64,000 nucleotides of DNA from Cydia pomonella (taxonomy: Eukaryota > Arthropoda > Insecta > Lepidoptera > Tortricidae). Position numbers and translations under genes: made by a program. The stretch lies in the NCBI RefSeq assembly GCF_033807575.1, contig NC_084710.1, positions 24,068,857-24,132,856 on the forward strand, read 5' to 3'. Positions 60,701 through 62,792 of the stretch are shown one piece after another. Numbering within the stretch: position 1 is the first letter of the stretch; every line of letters begins with the position of its first letter. The notes under the pieces are model-generated. The model was not told where the DNA came from. It saw nothing but the letters and a program-made list of their open reading frames with translations, and did not search any database.

Positions 60701-62792
60701 ACCCTCCACGTTCAACGGCGTAACCTTGAAATGAGAGGCGAACATATCCGCTATCAGTTTAGGTTCACTAACATTGTTGACTGAGACTGGCAACCCTTGT
60801 TTACTATTAAGAGACTTAGTCGCTTTCCAAAATTTTGAGAAATTATTATTCGCCCGATTTAAAGTTAAAATGTTCATTTTTATTTGTTCCTCATTCTTCT
60901 GGCACCATTTTAATTTATTTTTAAACACTTTACGGCTGTTTCGCATATTTTCATAATAAACACCGGAACTAGGGTTGCCAGCTACCGCCCAACATTTATA
61001 ATGGATTTTAGCAATCTCATGAGATTCACTGACATGATGATTCCACCCGGCGACCTGCCTCCTCCGCGTTGAACCGGTCCGAGGACGGCGATGGCAGGTA
61101 CGAGCGGCGGCATTCTGTAAAGTCCTCACTATCTCATTATATCTACCATCTAATATTAACTTATAATTATTAAAATTATTACTTATGCTAATATCACAGG
61201 CAATACAATGACCAGGAGAAATCACATTTTTAAATTCATAATAACAAGCTTCCGCATACTTATATGACTGCTCTTTACTTTTGTTGTTCCAAAGTACTTT
61301 ACTTAGATTATTAGAAGGGTCTTGGTTAAGTTTTTTAATCATAACAGTCGTGTCAAGTACAATGTACAGCGGAAAGTGATCCGACCAACACACGTCGTTG
61401 TCCACACGCACACACTTAATCAATTCGTAGGCCGCAGAGGTAGCCACGCAGTGGTCGAGCCACCGGCGCGCGCCACTCGCCTCGCACAAGTACGTATATG
61501 TATCCGGTTGACCACATAAGAACTTCACGTCAGCACACTCCCATTGCTCATCCTTACAAAAATTATCGAGTTCTTGCCCAAACCGTGAATTCGGATGTGC
61601 ATTATAATCACCTAAGATAAACGCGTTCTCCACTTCGCTATCATTAATAACAGCACTAATTATTCCGAGACAGTTCGTGAAATTTATTAGGTCCTCACTG
61701 TTGTTACTATCATACGGCATGTAAACACTAAAGGCTAGAAATGCGTTCTCCTCGATTTGAATACGCACGGCAATGATTCTGTCACTACCACAGTCCACAA
61801 CGGACACGTTTTTGAAGACCGATTTCCTCCACATAAGCGCGAGCCCGCCGTATGGTCTCCCACGTAGTACACCGGCCGACGAGTCTACAGACGATTTGGC
61901 ATAGCAACCGAAGTCGTCATCGATTTCATGTATGAAGTTTAGATCATGTTGTAATAGCCATGTTTCCTGTAGCGCTATGAGATCAACATTTTTGCAGATA
62001 TCTCGCACATGTTGGACCGATCGTTTAATTGACTTACAATTAAATGATACAAAAGATAAGGGGGTAAGTATCCTAAATCATTTCTTTTGGACTCGATAAA
62101 AATATTTTATTGTTTAAGTAGGCTTATTACGATGCGCTTATGAACCTCAAATAAAGCTCCCCCGGCTCTAATCCTACACCTCTGACCCGGGAAGATTTAA
62201 ATCCCCCCTCAATTGGAGGAGGGTATCCCAATAAGGACCGGCAAGAAACTCGGCGGGACACATTTTTTTCAAAACATTACATCTTATAAATAACACGCAT
62301 TAAATAAGACAAAAAAAAAAAACAATTTAGATTACTATAGAAATGATGCAATTACCTACAGTAGCTACTTTCTTATAGACGAAAGCTTCCGTTCACAAAA
62401 TATCCCTTTTAAAAGTCTTTTGCAAAGAATTAGTGGCGTATTTTCCCTAGGCGTGGTGGCCTGAGACAGCGCAAGCTTATTTTGGTGATCAGTTTTAGGC
62501 GGCAAACATCTGTAGTCACAGTCAACAAACTATTTGAATTTTTTTGATAATTGAACTAGGGACTCAAATCACTCAAACTGTCTGGGGATTTCTGTGTATT
62601 TCGTACAACACCAATCATCCTAAGATTTGTATTTCTGTTACAGGGAACCTCGTCACGCCGAGATCCTAGTGACATGCGCGTTGAGACTGTTACCGGCGCC
62701 TGTAGCGGCGCACGCACAAGACAGCGGCAACAGTCCGGCGCCTGCACAGTATGCGAGCATGTTCCTGAACCCACCAGAGTTCTCTGTCAAAG
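12237..62792 (+). CDS. Ltn1: E3 ubiquitin-protein ligase Listerin, exons 1-27 (3' end outside the window)
   Basis: Listerin binds 60S subunits that carry stalled nascent chains and ubiquitinates the chains, with NEMF/Clbn and VCP, in cytosolic ribosome-associated quality control. Exons: 12237-12284, 13119-13316, 15820-15951, 16436-16570, 17295-17407, 18826-19011, 19358-19514, 24851-24914, 25579-25696, 25827-25950, 26586-26711, 27291-27875, 28285-28483, 28894-29075, 30444-30571, 34956-35115, 36420-36607, 37956-38076, 39146-39406, 42210-42415, 43806-43983, 46253-46439, 51311-51414, 57558-57690, 57881-58019, 58912-59055, 62644-62792. All phases join, giving 4,465 nt. The protein starts MGGKTKQTQRTKNNVR, the Listerin N-terminus, and continues as a HEAT/ARM-like helical rod. 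The last visible exon corresponds to the region shortly before the RWD-RING end, so roughly 280 residues are missing. Several exons are tandemly amplified. Confidence 0.95.
12285..13118 (+). other. Listerin intron 1
   Basis: AT-rich. It contains a minus-strand 90-codon ORF at 13003-12731 (cysteine-rich stretch ECCEGFYC) that I do not recognise. I see no transposon signature. Confidence 0.6.
13119..13316 (+). CDS. Ltn1: Listerin exon 2
   Basis: Acceptor AATTGCAG, donor AAG/GTAGGA, phase 0 on both sides, residues 17-82. It includes PSSSGRSAELLNN and LKKLNKKDPITKTK, both typical of Listerin. Confidence 0.95.
13510..13665 (+). mobile_element. 3' end of a lepidopteran LINE (RTE-like)
   Basis: It carries the phrase GCCCAGCAGTGGGACATATA followed by TAGGCTGA and a short ATT repeat, a common lepidopteran LINE 3' end. 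It is 5'-truncated, without an ORF. Confidence 0.6.
13666..13740 (+). mobile_element. Solo 3' end of the LINE family also at 17663-18265
   Basis: The sequence GTTTAAACTTTTTGAATAAA plus an (ATT)n tail matches, in reverse complement, the tail at 17663-17722. It is a short 5'-truncated insertion. Confidence 0.65.
13851..14118 (-). mobile_element. tRNA-headed SINE (family 1)
   Basis: On the minus strand it begins TTTGACGACTGGTTTGGCCTA (A-box-like) and has a B-box-like GGGTTCAAATCC. It ends in an (AAAT)n-type tail at 13851. A second copy at 48194-48466 is nearly collinear. Confidence 0.8.
14521..14719. mobile_element. Palindromic MITE-like element
   Basis: About 199 bp. The ends ATCAGTACCCCTAGTGTAAA and TTTACACTAGGGGCACTGAT are inverted, and the inner arms GCGTTTGCGTTAAGTGTCATTTTGTATG and their partner also pair, forming a long hairpin. 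Confidence 0.75.
15280..15770 (+). mobile_element. 5'-truncated LINE, C-terminus of ORF2 and 3' UTR
   Basis: The reading frame from about 15389 to 15705 has the usual end-of-pol motif RTLRLWNELPAEVF, then a 3' UTR with TGCTTCCCATCAGGCGGGCC. Related 3' ends lie at 38110-38335 and 43200-43320 on the minus strand. Confidence 0.7.
15820..15951 (+). CDS. Ltn1: Listerin exon 3
   Basis: Acceptor TTTCCATAG, donor CAG/GTAATC, 44 codons, phase 0 on both sides, residues 83-126. It begins ALQELCDLVKKGD and contains SWAHYYKLLTTD, a conserved N-terminal Listerin block. Confidence 0.95.
15952..16435 (+). other. Listerin intron 3
   Basis: AT-rich. An ORF on the minus strand (16248-15823) overlaps exon 3 and is a shadow. 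Nothing else is recognised. Confidence 0.6.
16436..16570 (+). CDS. Ltn1: Listerin exon 4
   Basis: Acceptor CTTGAACAG, donor ACA/GTAAGT, 45 codons, phase 0 on both sides, residues 127-171. It encodes LAPQLKSLLPPWLQAQYDEY, conserved in Listerin. Its 3' part and donor are repeated downstream. Confidence 0.93.
16476..16855 (+). repeat. Exon-4 tandem array, 107 bp x about 4
   Basis: The 3' portion of exon 4 plus its donor (GTAAGTACTAGTG) recurs at a 107-bp period. The landmark CCGCAGCTG is at 16481, 16588, 16695 and 16802. The fourth copy stops at 16855 before the donor. Copies 2-4 lack a good polypyrimidine tract. Reading through the donor gives TGA within 30 bp, and 107 is not divisible by 3, so only one copy can be used in frame. 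Confidence 0.95.
17295..17407 (+). CDS. Ltn1: Listerin exon 5
   Basis: Acceptor TTTTTTTCAG, donor AGAG/GTAAGT, phase 0 in and 2 out, residues 172-209 (FPESKLPDVISFCMSEVI). It matches the family's block that follows the PAA-rich segment. Confidence 0.93.
17408..17662 (+). other. Listerin intron 5, first part
   Basis: AT-rich, without a recognised element. The rest of the intron is filled by LINE fragments. Confidence 0.5.
17663..18265 (-). mobile_element. 5'-truncated LINE with ORF2 C-terminus
   Basis: The minus-strand frame 18265-18014 ends with the non-LTR pol motif AASKCWNTLPPPVVNSKSLA. The 3' UTR runs to an (ATT)n tail at 17663. The same tail occurs at 13666-13740. Upstream frames (to about 18434) look frameshifted. 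Confidence 0.65.
18540..18815 (+). mobile_element. LINE 3' UTR with (AATAA)n tail
   Basis: About 270 bp closely similar to 31740-32010 (shared phrase TAGCATGTTTTGGCGTTTGT and CCTGTCTGTGGAAACCTGTA), ending in (AATAA)n. The tail abuts the 3' splice site of exon 6. Confidence 0.75.
18826..19011 (+). CDS. Ltn1: Listerin exon 6
   Basis: Acceptor ACTTATAG, donor GTCAG/GTACAC, phase 2 in and 2 out, residues 209-271. It contains ILTPEEKELQWARLVT and SFWKMASNKSQQVR, aligned with the family's FWKYGKHSVPQIR segment. Confidence 0.95.
19358..19514 (+). CDS. Ltn1: Listerin exon 7 (first copy)
   Basis: Acceptor TTTTTTTCGCAG, phase 2 in, phase 0 out, residues 271-323 (ASWFGALGRIIARYGDTFGA). Donor AAG/GTAACA. 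The last of 24 copies ends at 23516 with a different intron continuation (AAG/GTAATA), so the ancestral exon may be the first copy's 5' end joined to the last copy's 3' end. Confidence 0.92.
19403..23516 (+). repeat. Exon-7 tandem array, 174 bp x 24
   Basis: The landmark CGACACGTTC recurs every 174 bp from 19403 to 23405. A unit is 138 bp of exon 7 (the first about 30 bp diverged from the parent, the rest apparently identical) plus 36 bp beginning GTAACAGCG and ending GGTTCAG. 174, 138 and 36 are all divisible by 3, and the frame of exon 7 is open through every unit. Use of any donor, or splicing of copies through the TTCAG acceptor, would therefore keep the frame. The last unit has one exonic C-to-G change (TGCTGGTC). 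Confidence 0.97.
23517..24089 (+). other. Listerin intron 7, first part
   Basis: AT-rich. ORFs on both strands at 23688-24008 overlap and look non-coding. No transposon end is recognised. Confidence 0.5.
24090..24180. mobile_element. Palindromic MITE-like element
   Basis: A 91-bp hairpin. ACAGTCGAGTTCATAAATAT at the left end is exactly inverted at the right end (ATATTTATGAACTCGACTGT). Confidence 0.75.
24199..24496 (-). mobile_element. tRNA-headed SINE (family 2)
   Basis: On the minus strand it starts with a tRNA-like head: TGGCCTAGCGGTAAGAGCG (A box) and GCGGGTTCAAAGCC (B box). The body is shared with 37509-37821. Confidence 0.8.
24540..24816. mobile_element. hAT-type MITE next to exon 8
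   Basis: A 277-bp element with about 32-bp inverted ends (GGTTATTCGCGAATGGTCTA and partner) and a perfect 8-bp target duplication GGTATATT (24532-24539 and 24817-24824). It ends 34 bp before exon 8, so it sits in the branch-point region of that intron. Confidence 0.85.
24851..24914 (+). CDS. Ltn1: Listerin exon 8
   Basis: Acceptor TTCGTTCAG, donor AACG/GTATGC, phase 0 in and 1 out, residues 324-345 (DDTWLDKKDLLIKRIIDVLE). A short exon, supported by phase and by homology to the family's CWLHVNAKKSVFPKL block. Confidence 0.9.
25080..25500. mobile_element. Dispersed repeat fragments in intron 8
   Basis: A fragment AATCAGGTGATCCGTCTGCT typical of lepidopteran LINE 3' ends lies at about 25125, and another dispersed repeat (GAGCTGATCTGATGATGGAG type) at about 25330-25500. 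The latter recurs as a diverged copy at about 27000-27145. Confidence 0.5.
25579..25696 (+). CDS. Ltn1: Listerin exon 9
   Basis: Acceptor TTGTTCGCAG, donor AAAGG/GTAACT, phase 1 in and 2 out, residues 345-384. It encodes LLLPLLAFLPQHVLTKQFYD, corresponding to the family's YPYLLPFISKLP segment. Confidence 0.94.
25734..25757 (+). repeat. G24 homopolymer in intron 9
   Basis: An uninterrupted run of 24 G in the 130-bp intron between exons 9 and 10. It could form a G-quadruplex in the pre-mRNA. Its length may be unreliable, because homopolymers are error-prone in assemblies. Confidence 0.85.
25827..25950 (+). CDS. Ltn1: Listerin exon 10
   Basis: Acceptor TATTTCCCCAG, donor GCG/GTAACA, phase 2 in and 0 out, residues 384-425. 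It encodes SERQSWITSLSECLRYLSLQ, aligned with the family's SAVISAFFECLRF block. Confidence 0.94.
26025..26260. repeat. Cluster of AACCGGTT-type motifs
   Basis: About six ACCGGTTT/AACCGGTT sites lie at about 26031, 26055, 26113, 26188, 26205 and 26249, with a GGCCGGCCGGCC stretch at about 26134. It resembles either an unknown repeat or a grainyhead-type binding cluster. It lies in intron 10. Confidence 0.5.
26586..26711 (+). CDS. Ltn1: Listerin exon 11
   Basis: Acceptor ATTTGCAG, donor GTCGAG/GTGCGT, 42 codons, phase 0, residues 426-467 (HRTWLEKILAGHDGQTTCNL). Confidence 0.92.
26712..27290 (+). other. Listerin intron 11
   Basis: AT-rich. It holds a diverged copy of the dispersed repeat seen at 25330-25500 (about 27000-27145). 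Confidence 0.5.
27291..27875 (+). CDS. Ltn1: Listerin exon 12 (largest exon)
   Basis: 195 codons, phase 0 on both sides, residues 468-662. Acceptor TTAATACAG, donor CAG/GTCAGT. It contains KFDQLARNFWQNIASTV and a Lys/Glu-rich linker, then FASKKQVANAVFSPLLTLLI, matching the family order (helical block, low-complexity linker, helical block). The ATG at 27243 lies in the intron and is not a start. Confidence 0.96.
27876..28284 (+). other. Listerin intron 12
   Basis: 409 bp, AT-rich, nothing recognised. Confidence 0.6.
28285..28483 (+). CDS. Ltn1: Listerin exon 13
   Basis: Acceptor TTCTATTTCAG, donor GGCG/GTAAGT, phase 0 in and 1 out, residues 663-729. It encodes FPPSVVEWCISLSLSHPHC and VCKRMINEDD. 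Confidence 0.94.
28538..28800 (-). mobile_element. LINE 3' UTR fragment with (ATT)n tail
   Basis: The tail (ATA)n at 28538-28558 on the + strand marks the 3' end of a minus-strand insertion. The body includes GAGATCGCTTTTTAGCGATA, a common lepidopteran LINE 3' UTR hairpin. It has no ORF. Confidence 0.7.
28894..29075 (+). CDS. Ltn1: Listerin exon 14 (first copy)
   Basis: Acceptor TTTGGTTTACAG, donor GTACAG/GTGTGT, phase 1 in and 0 out, residues 729-789. It encodes SSVAKIMDLVCAALSPTAPS and the Ala-rich helix after it. The phase agrees with exons 13 and 15. Confidence 0.9.
28926..29430 (+). repeat. Exon-14 tandem array, 182 bp x about 3
   Basis: The landmark ATCATGGA occurs at 28926, 29108 and 29290. 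The second unit is nearly identical to the first. The third diverges (CCATCAATAGAATGGCCGGT) and loses the donor. The units carry a possible acceptor CCAGGCATCAG. Neither splicing copy 1 to copy 2 nor read-through keeps the frame; read-through hits TGA in the copy. Confidence 0.93.
29607..29856. mobile_element. Dispersed MITE with GACTTC/GAAGTC ends
   Basis: The ends AACCGACTTCAAAAAAGGAG and GAAGTCGGTT are inverted. The body has ACTCGATATCTCCGAGAATC. It is a common lepidopteran repeat. The empty site at 56898 supports insertion. Confidence 0.7.
29970..30410. mobile_element. piggyBac-type MITE with TTAA target duplication
   Basis: TTAA at 29970-29973 and 30407-30410 flanks inverted ends GAGGCTGTCAA / TTGACAGCCTC. 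TTAA duplication is the piggyBac signature. It is inserted in the repeat element at 29453-30420. Confidence 0.75.
30412..31657 (+). repeat. Exon-15 tandem array, 178 bp x 7
   Basis: Seven units, each with a whole 128-nt exon, its acceptor and its donor, and a 50-bp intron-like spacer (GGACGCGCCAGTAGAGGAGT). I saw no differences among exon copies. Because 128 is 2 modulo 3, joining two copies creates TGA a few codons into the second. Exactly one copy must be chosen for a functional product. Confidence 0.97.
30444..30571 (+). CDS. Ltn1: Listerin exon 15 (first of seven copies)
   Basis: Acceptor GTATGTTGCAG, donor CAGGA/GTAAGT, 128 nt, phase 0 in and 2 out, residues 790-832 (RGSGPLSVETWCEARAAWQD). 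The same exon with identical splice sites starts again at 30622, 30800, 30978, 31156, 31334 and 31512. Which copy is used cannot be told. Confidence 0.9.
31740..32015 (+). mobile_element. LINE 3' UTR with (AATAA)n tail, second copy
   Basis: Closely similar to 18540-18815, and ends in (AATAA)n. A more distant relative ends the LINE at 47930-50835. Confidence 0.7.
32140..32243 (+). repeat. 29-bp minisatellite, left part
   Basis: Units starting GTCATCATTGTTATCATCAT recur at 32156, 32185 and 32214 (29 bp). The array continues at 34014 after the inserted hAT element. Confidence 0.85.
32244..34013 (+). mobile_element. hAT transposon, decayed
   Basis: A 1,770-bp element with inverted ends CAGACCTCGGACAGGGTGAG / CTCTGTCCGAGGTCTG and a perfect 8-bp target duplication GTCATTGG (32236-32243, 34014-34021). 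It interrupts a 29-bp minisatellite inside Listerin intron 15. The transposase frame is broken in two places. Confidence 0.93.
32637..33834 (+). pseudogene. hAT transposase remnant
   Basis: DDE-type hAT transposase that would cut and paste the surrounding element. The first segment (32637-33311) starts MPKYKAKTVLKWIENE and has a BED-like zinc-finger pattern (CAKCKTK then QRHIKG). The second (about 33302-33600) begins at VITRWGTWLAAAAYY in another frame. The third (about 33590-33834) carries the hAT C-terminal dimerisation motif TSVEVERSFS in yet another frame. Two frameshifts separate them, and the total (about 395 codons) is shorter than usual full hAT transposases, so it is probably inactive. 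The TIRs remain and could be mobilised by a related enzyme. Confidence 0.88.
34014..34175 (+). repeat. 29-bp minisatellite, right part
   Basis: A continuation of the 32140 array after the transposon, with about five units of the GTCATCATTGTTATC type. Confidence 0.85.
34176..34955 (+). other. End of Listerin intron 15
   Basis: AT-rich. A minus-strand ORF at 34721-34425 (98 codons) is not recognised and may be part of a dispersed repeat. Confidence 0.5.
34956..35115 (+). CDS. Ltn1: Listerin exon 16
   Basis: Acceptor AATGTATTCCAG, donor ATAGAG/GTAAGT, phase 2 in and 0 out, residues 832-885 (TESLDIQRIEHIASLCPYLL). The nearer AG at 34910 would give the wrong phase. The ATG at 34933 lies before the splice site. 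Confidence 0.9.
35267..35965 (+). mobile_element. SINE family 1 copy split by another repeat
   Basis: A SINE head (CCGGTCTGGCCTAGTG) at 35267-35290 and tail (ACTTAGTCAATTTGTGTAAG) at about 35860-35965. The DNA between has weak inverted ends (TTTTCATCACACTT / AAGTGTGATGAAAA, about 35298-35735) and is probably a later insertion. Confidence 0.5.
36219..36340. mobile_element. Foldback repeat near exon 17
   Basis: The arms GCAGCGGCGCGACAGTATCT and its imperfect inverse near 36340 flank an AT-rich centre. It resembles a MITE. Confidence 0.5.
36420..36607 (+). CDS. Ltn1: Listerin exon 17
   Basis: Acceptor ATCACTTTTCAG, donor CACAG/GTAAAT, phase 0 in and 2 out, residues 886-948 (VFALRHDCIHSTLNC, then KVVFRAALLRTLILH). 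Confidence 0.93.
37014..37209. mobile_element. MITE with CGGCCCGATTCGAAGAATGA ends
   Basis: The 20-bp terminal inverted repeat is matched at 37190-37209 (TCATTCTTCGAATCGGGCCG). It has a 196-bp non-coding body and lies in intron 17. Confidence 0.8.
37509..37821 (-). mobile_element. tRNA-headed SINE (family 2), second copy
   Basis: Closely similar to 24199-24496, with the same A and B box-like head on the minus strand (CTAGCGGTAAGAGCGTGCGA and GGGTTCAAACC). Confidence 0.8.
37956..38076 (+). CDS. Ltn1: Listerin exon 18
   Basis: Acceptor TTGTTTATAG, donor TTC/GTGAGT, phase 2 in and 0 out, residues 948-988. It encodes EDEPWGEELLKHEYIVEQFA. Confidence 0.93.
38110..38335 (-). mobile_element. LINE 3' end (same family as 15280-15770)
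   Basis: Shares GGTGGCAAACAAGCATACGG with 43200-43320 and, inverted, with about 15720. It is a 5'-truncated copy in intron 18. Confidence 0.65.
38795..39065 (+). mobile_element. 5'-truncated LINE, ORF2 C-terminus
   Basis: The frame VNVWNSLPETVVSAPSVNSF is a non-LTR pol end motif. It stops at TAA near 38984 and is followed by a 3' UTR with an AT-rich (AATAA)-type tail. Confidence 0.7.
39146..39406 (+). CDS. Ltn1: Listerin exon 19
   Basis: Acceptor GGTATTTCCAG, donor CTTCAG/GTGAGC, 87 codons, phase 0, residues 989-1075 (WPHFDAIRLGRQHLARAL, then GYYWSIAKVLLEEM). The 5' half is GC-rich. Confidence 0.94.
39430..39720. other. Probable dispersed repeat in intron 19
   Basis: More GC-rich than the intron around it (GGACCGTGCGCGTTCAAGGG). 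It reads like lepidopteran repeat sequence, but I cannot see its ends. Confidence 0.35.
39995..40250. mobile_element. MITE cluster
   Basis: The uninterrupted element with ends TTTTACAGTACATATGG (40144-40243) is the empty-site partner of 10817-11384. The DNA before it (from about 39995) has a CGAAACGAGTGGCGATAAAT repeat common in such elements. Confidence 0.65.
40366..40607. mobile_element. MITE
   Basis: Inverted ends GTACCCTGGGGGCCGATTTT and its imperfect partner AATTGGTCCCCTGTAC, with a TCGA-rich inner palindrome. Confidence 0.65.
40805..41590 (-). mobile_element. 5'-truncated LINE (RTE-like), RT C-terminus
   Basis: On the minus strand it begins just before the RT catalytic FADD (at about 41560), then runs with frameshifts into an ORF (41302-40805) that has SIALYGCETWTIRQKDRKRL and KIEGRRGRGKPR, features of this class of insect LINE. 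The upstream RT and endonuclease are absent, so it is inactive. Confidence 0.75.
41709..42118. mobile_element. MITE with TTAGAGTCTGGCTA ends
   Basis: Inverted termini TTAGAGTCTGGCTA and TAGCCAGACTCTAA, a 410-bp AT-rich body, no ORF. It ends 91 bp before exon 20. Confidence 0.75.
42210..42415 (+). CDS. Ltn1: Listerin exon 20
   Basis: Acceptor TTTTTTCTGTAG, donor GAAAG/GTAAGA, phase 0 in and 2 out, residues 1076-1144. It encodes LRAKYLVMLRSFYLAHAHE. Its 3' end is duplicated in decayed form downstream. Confidence 0.94.
42379..42860 (+). repeat. Decayed tandem duplicates of the exon-20 3' end and donor
   Basis: The exon-20 end with GAAAGGTAAG recurs as ATGCTGTATGAAAGGTAAG (donor GT at 42563) and GTGGTATAAGAGGTAAG (42754), each followed by similar intron sequence (CTAAACGG, CTCGTCCGTTA). 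Donor spacings are 147 and 191 bp. The copies are strongly diverged, so this event is older than the other arrays. Confidence 0.75.
43200..43320 (-). mobile_element. LINE 3' end fragment
   Basis: The same 3' end as at 38110-38335 (GGCAAACAAGCATACGGCC) with an internal deletion. It lies in intron 20. Confidence 0.6.
43806..43983 (+). CDS. Ltn1: Listerin exon 21
   Basis: Acceptor AATTTTTTCAG, donor CCTAAG/GTAAAA, phase 2 in and 0 out, residues 1144-1203 (DISKAEWRQVVSNTAIVEYL). It corresponds to the family's SEWDFIMCSMLAWL block. Confidence 0.93.
43984..44490 (+). repeat. CA-rich minisatellite directly after exon 21
   Basis: Irregular units of about 50-98 bp with the core ACTAATGCACGAACGCAATC, starting at about 44004, 44102, 44166, 44224, 44302, 44366, 44416 and 44468. 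The ORFs through it (Asn-Ala-Arg-Thr and His-rich) are artefacts of the repeat. Confidence 0.9.
44649..45770 (-). CDS. MGAT1-like N-acetylglucosaminyltransferase, intronless, nested in Listerin intron 21
   Basis: Resembles GnT-I (GT13 family), the Golgi enzyme that adds the first beta-1,2-GlcNAc to N-glycans. 373 codons without an intron: a short cytosolic tail, one membrane anchor at residues 18-35, then a catalytic domain with FPIIVAQ (81-87), GRHYKYALNYVF (116-127), the metal-binding EDD at 139-141, PDFFEYFLGTYPLLK, SIWCVSAWNDN, RVCIRPEISRT, and a C-terminal LGLMYDLEQGIPRT block. It is shorter than the usual about 440 residues, mainly in the stem and before GRHY. Where MGAT1 has FWDDW (region of the catalytic Asp), this protein reads EDLYNSRIP, so activity is doubtful. 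A polyadenylation signal AATAAA lies about 85 bp past the stop. Intronless form suggests a retrocopy; the open frame suggests it is retained or young. Confidence 0.85.
   Translation of the reverse strand: MSCLKMRLNLRKYCEKWFVPVLILLFLLLSFIMTIRKMNNNIPITINKEPVIPILVMTCNDQFLKRSINSLRILRPVRETFPIIVAQFCSNTTYVQNLFKMDSSITFLTVPTLAIGRHYKYALNYVFRILKYKAVVVLEDDLRISPDFFEYFLGTYPLLKNDSSIWCVSAWNDNCKKGLVEETKPALLHRTDCFPRNGWMILSETWEEIESRLEDLYNSRIPITKIMRGRVCIRPEISRTYNIGYKSYRDGEHRLLNTKFALFTKQDLSYLSQESESLFIKFVYSCPETTVYDIKTRNVKSDSKCLRITYSDTRSFQKAAKTLGLMYDLEQGIPRTALHGIVQCYINKRRIFLTSNLFKPVTKTVQTDADIYI
45781..46252 (+). other. End of Listerin intron 21
   Basis: AT-rich. It would hold the promoter of the minus-strand MGAT1-like gene; no clear TATA box or other element is seen. 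Confidence 0.4.
46253..46439 (+). CDS. Ltn1: Listerin exon 22 (first copy)
   Basis: Acceptor TTTGTTCTCAG, donor GTGCTGG/GTAAGT, phase 0 in and 1 out, residues 1204-1266. It encodes RLFLAVQRFVNSIRAECL and LPTEWKDIFSPDLQ, aligned with the family's [20 protein letters not shown] block. Confidence 0.93.
46329..47716 (+). repeat. Exon-22 tandem array, 117 bp x 12
   Basis: AAACGGGAGCCG (AAAAGGG in copy 7) recurs every 117 bp from 46334 to 47621. A unit is 106 bp of exon 22 plus 11 bp starting GTAAGTGTCAC. The frame stays open through all units (39 codons each) up to a TAG at 47735-47737. Eleven of twelve copies keep the donor; in the last, GTTAAAGTGCTGG is replaced by unrelated sequence. Variants (CCCACAG/CCTACAG, GCAGAG/ACAGAA, ATATTC/ATAATC) are distributed as a mosaic. 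Confidence 0.97.
48194..48466 (+). mobile_element. tRNA-headed SINE (family 1) inside the LINE
   Basis: The head TTTGACGACCGGTTTGGCCT, B-box-like GGTTCAAACC and tail (ATTT)n. It interrupts the RT frame between SECS and IPSIWKSAF, with TCTA on both sides as a short duplication. Confidence 0.85.
48685..49435. mobile_element. Foldback MITE with arms of about 300 bp and TA target duplication
   Basis: The left end TAGTTTCTATTTTTCTCCGT and the right end are perfect inverses. The arms extend about 310 bp with few mismatches, with about 130 bp between them. TA lies on both sides (48683-48684, 49436-49437), and removing the element plus one TA restores the RT codons around the TDYSKCFD motif. Confidence 0.9.
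50836..51310 (+). other. End of Listerin intron 22
   Basis: AT-rich, nothing recognised. It ends in GTCGTCGTTGCAG before exon 23. Confidence 0.6.
51311..51414 (+). CDS. Ltn1: Listerin exon 23 (first copy)
   Basis: Acceptor GTCGTTGCAG, donor TATCAG/GTCAGC, 104 nt, phase 1 in and 0 out, residues 1266-1300. It encodes GADASLTAPQAAFLDALLPA. Only this copy has the 9 nt (GTGGTGCAG) that join exon 22 in phase. Confidence 0.92.
51320..56053 (+). repeat. Exon-23 tandem array, 137/133 bp x 35 plus a stub
   Basis: ATGCCTCC recurs from 51320 to 56019. A unit is 95 bp of exon 23, the donor GTCAGC and about 40 bp that includes TACTAGTAGCTACAG. Spacing is 137 bp for the first eight units, then 133 and 137 alternate to 53089 (a 270-bp dimer), then 133 throughout, with 137 again for the last. 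The 4-bp difference is AATA in the spacer. A C/T variant in CCYGACGG is also mosaic. Later copies have an AG acceptor without a pyrimidine tract and are out of frame. Confidence 0.97.
56054..56736 (+). other. Listerin intron 23, first part
   Basis: AT-rich with a GC-rich patch near 56540-56590. The part about 56210-56480 resembles dispersed repeats (GTTACAAAATTCCTATTTTT). No gene. Confidence 0.45.
56737..57020 (+). mobile_element. Uninterrupted copy of the repeat at 29453-30420
   Basis: Collinear with the copy in intron 14 but without its two insertions, so it documents both empty sites. Its right end AGTAGAGGAGTAG also appears in each spacer of the exon-15 array. Confidence 0.7.
57558..57690 (+). 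CDS. Ltn1: Listerin exon 24
   Basis: Acceptor TATCTTCCAG, donor GATG/GTATCT, phase 0 in and 1 out, residues 1301-1345 (NGELSLARLLAGAARALAAP, then YKYLAHGLLTALAK). Confidence 0.93.
57700..57748 (+). repeat. (CT)n(CA)n microsatellite
   Basis: A CT run followed by a CA run in the 190-bp intron 24. Confidence 0.9.
57881..58019 (+). CDS. Ltn1: Listerin exon 25
   Basis: Acceptor TCTTTCACTAG, donor CTCAA/GTGAGT, phase 1 in and 2 out, residues 1345-1391. It has an acidic SNDDSNDDSE stretch, as expected for the loop before the family's CETLTYIS block. Confidence 0.92.
58340..58463. mobile_element. Short MITE
   Basis: Inverted ends AGGGCCGATTTTTCAAACAT and its partner ATGTTTGACAAATCAGACCT. The inner arms (GATAACA..., AGAGAG) also pair partly. 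Confidence 0.65.
58464..58911 (+). other. End of Listerin intron 25
   Basis: A GC-richer block at about 58630-58830 has ORFs on both strands that I do not recognise. It may be an unclassified repeat. Confidence 0.4.
58912..59055 (+). CDS. Ltn1: Listerin exon 26
   Basis: Acceptor ATTGTGCACAG, donor TTCAG/GTAAGG, phase 2 in and 2 out, residues 1391-1439 (HSVALGGLLLADAACAICQL, HHYIEIF). Confidence 0.92.
59070..62080 (-). mobile_element. Non-LTR retrotransposon (CR1/L2-like), nearly complete ORF2
   Basis: A minus-strand LINE in Listerin intron 26, ending in an (ATT)n tail at 59070-59093. Its 3' UTR and ORF2 are present. The 5' end is unclear (somewhere between 62050 and 62330). It lies opposite to Listerin, so it is not part of the host coding sequence. 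Confidence 0.9.
59255..62008 (-). pseudogene. LINE ORF2 (endonuclease plus reverse transcriptase), one in-frame stop
   Basis: It nicks target DNA and reverse-transcribes LINE RNA. APE endonuclease motifs LQETW, FILGDYNAHPN and WSDHFPLYI come first, then RT blocks KSPGHDGLSVEH, NYRPISLATIIGKVLER, FGFRSGLSTDSAI, FLDLSRAFDLVNYDLLW, GVRQGGLTSPDLFNLYVND and the catalytic YADDM at 59903-59917. A single TGA at 59933-59935 separates the RT core from YADD in an otherwise continuous frame of 918 codons. No frameshift is seen, which suggests a young copy. Confidence 0.9.
62081..62643 (+). other. End of Listerin intron 26
   Basis: It contains GGACCGGCAAGAAACTCGGC near 62240, a phrase of lepidopteran LINE 5' regions, so it may still belong to the LINE. 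The rest is AT-rich without features. Confidence 0.45.
62644..62792 (+). CDS. Ltn1: Listerin exon 27 (last in the window)
   Basis: Acceptor TTCTGTTACAG, donor AAAG/GTATAA, phase 2 in and 1 out, residues 1439-1489. It begins EPRHAEILVTCALRLLP and continues to ASMFLNPPEFSVK, aligned with the family's VYHMLYKLMPELPQ block. RWD-like and RING parts must follow beyond 64000. Confidence 0.93.
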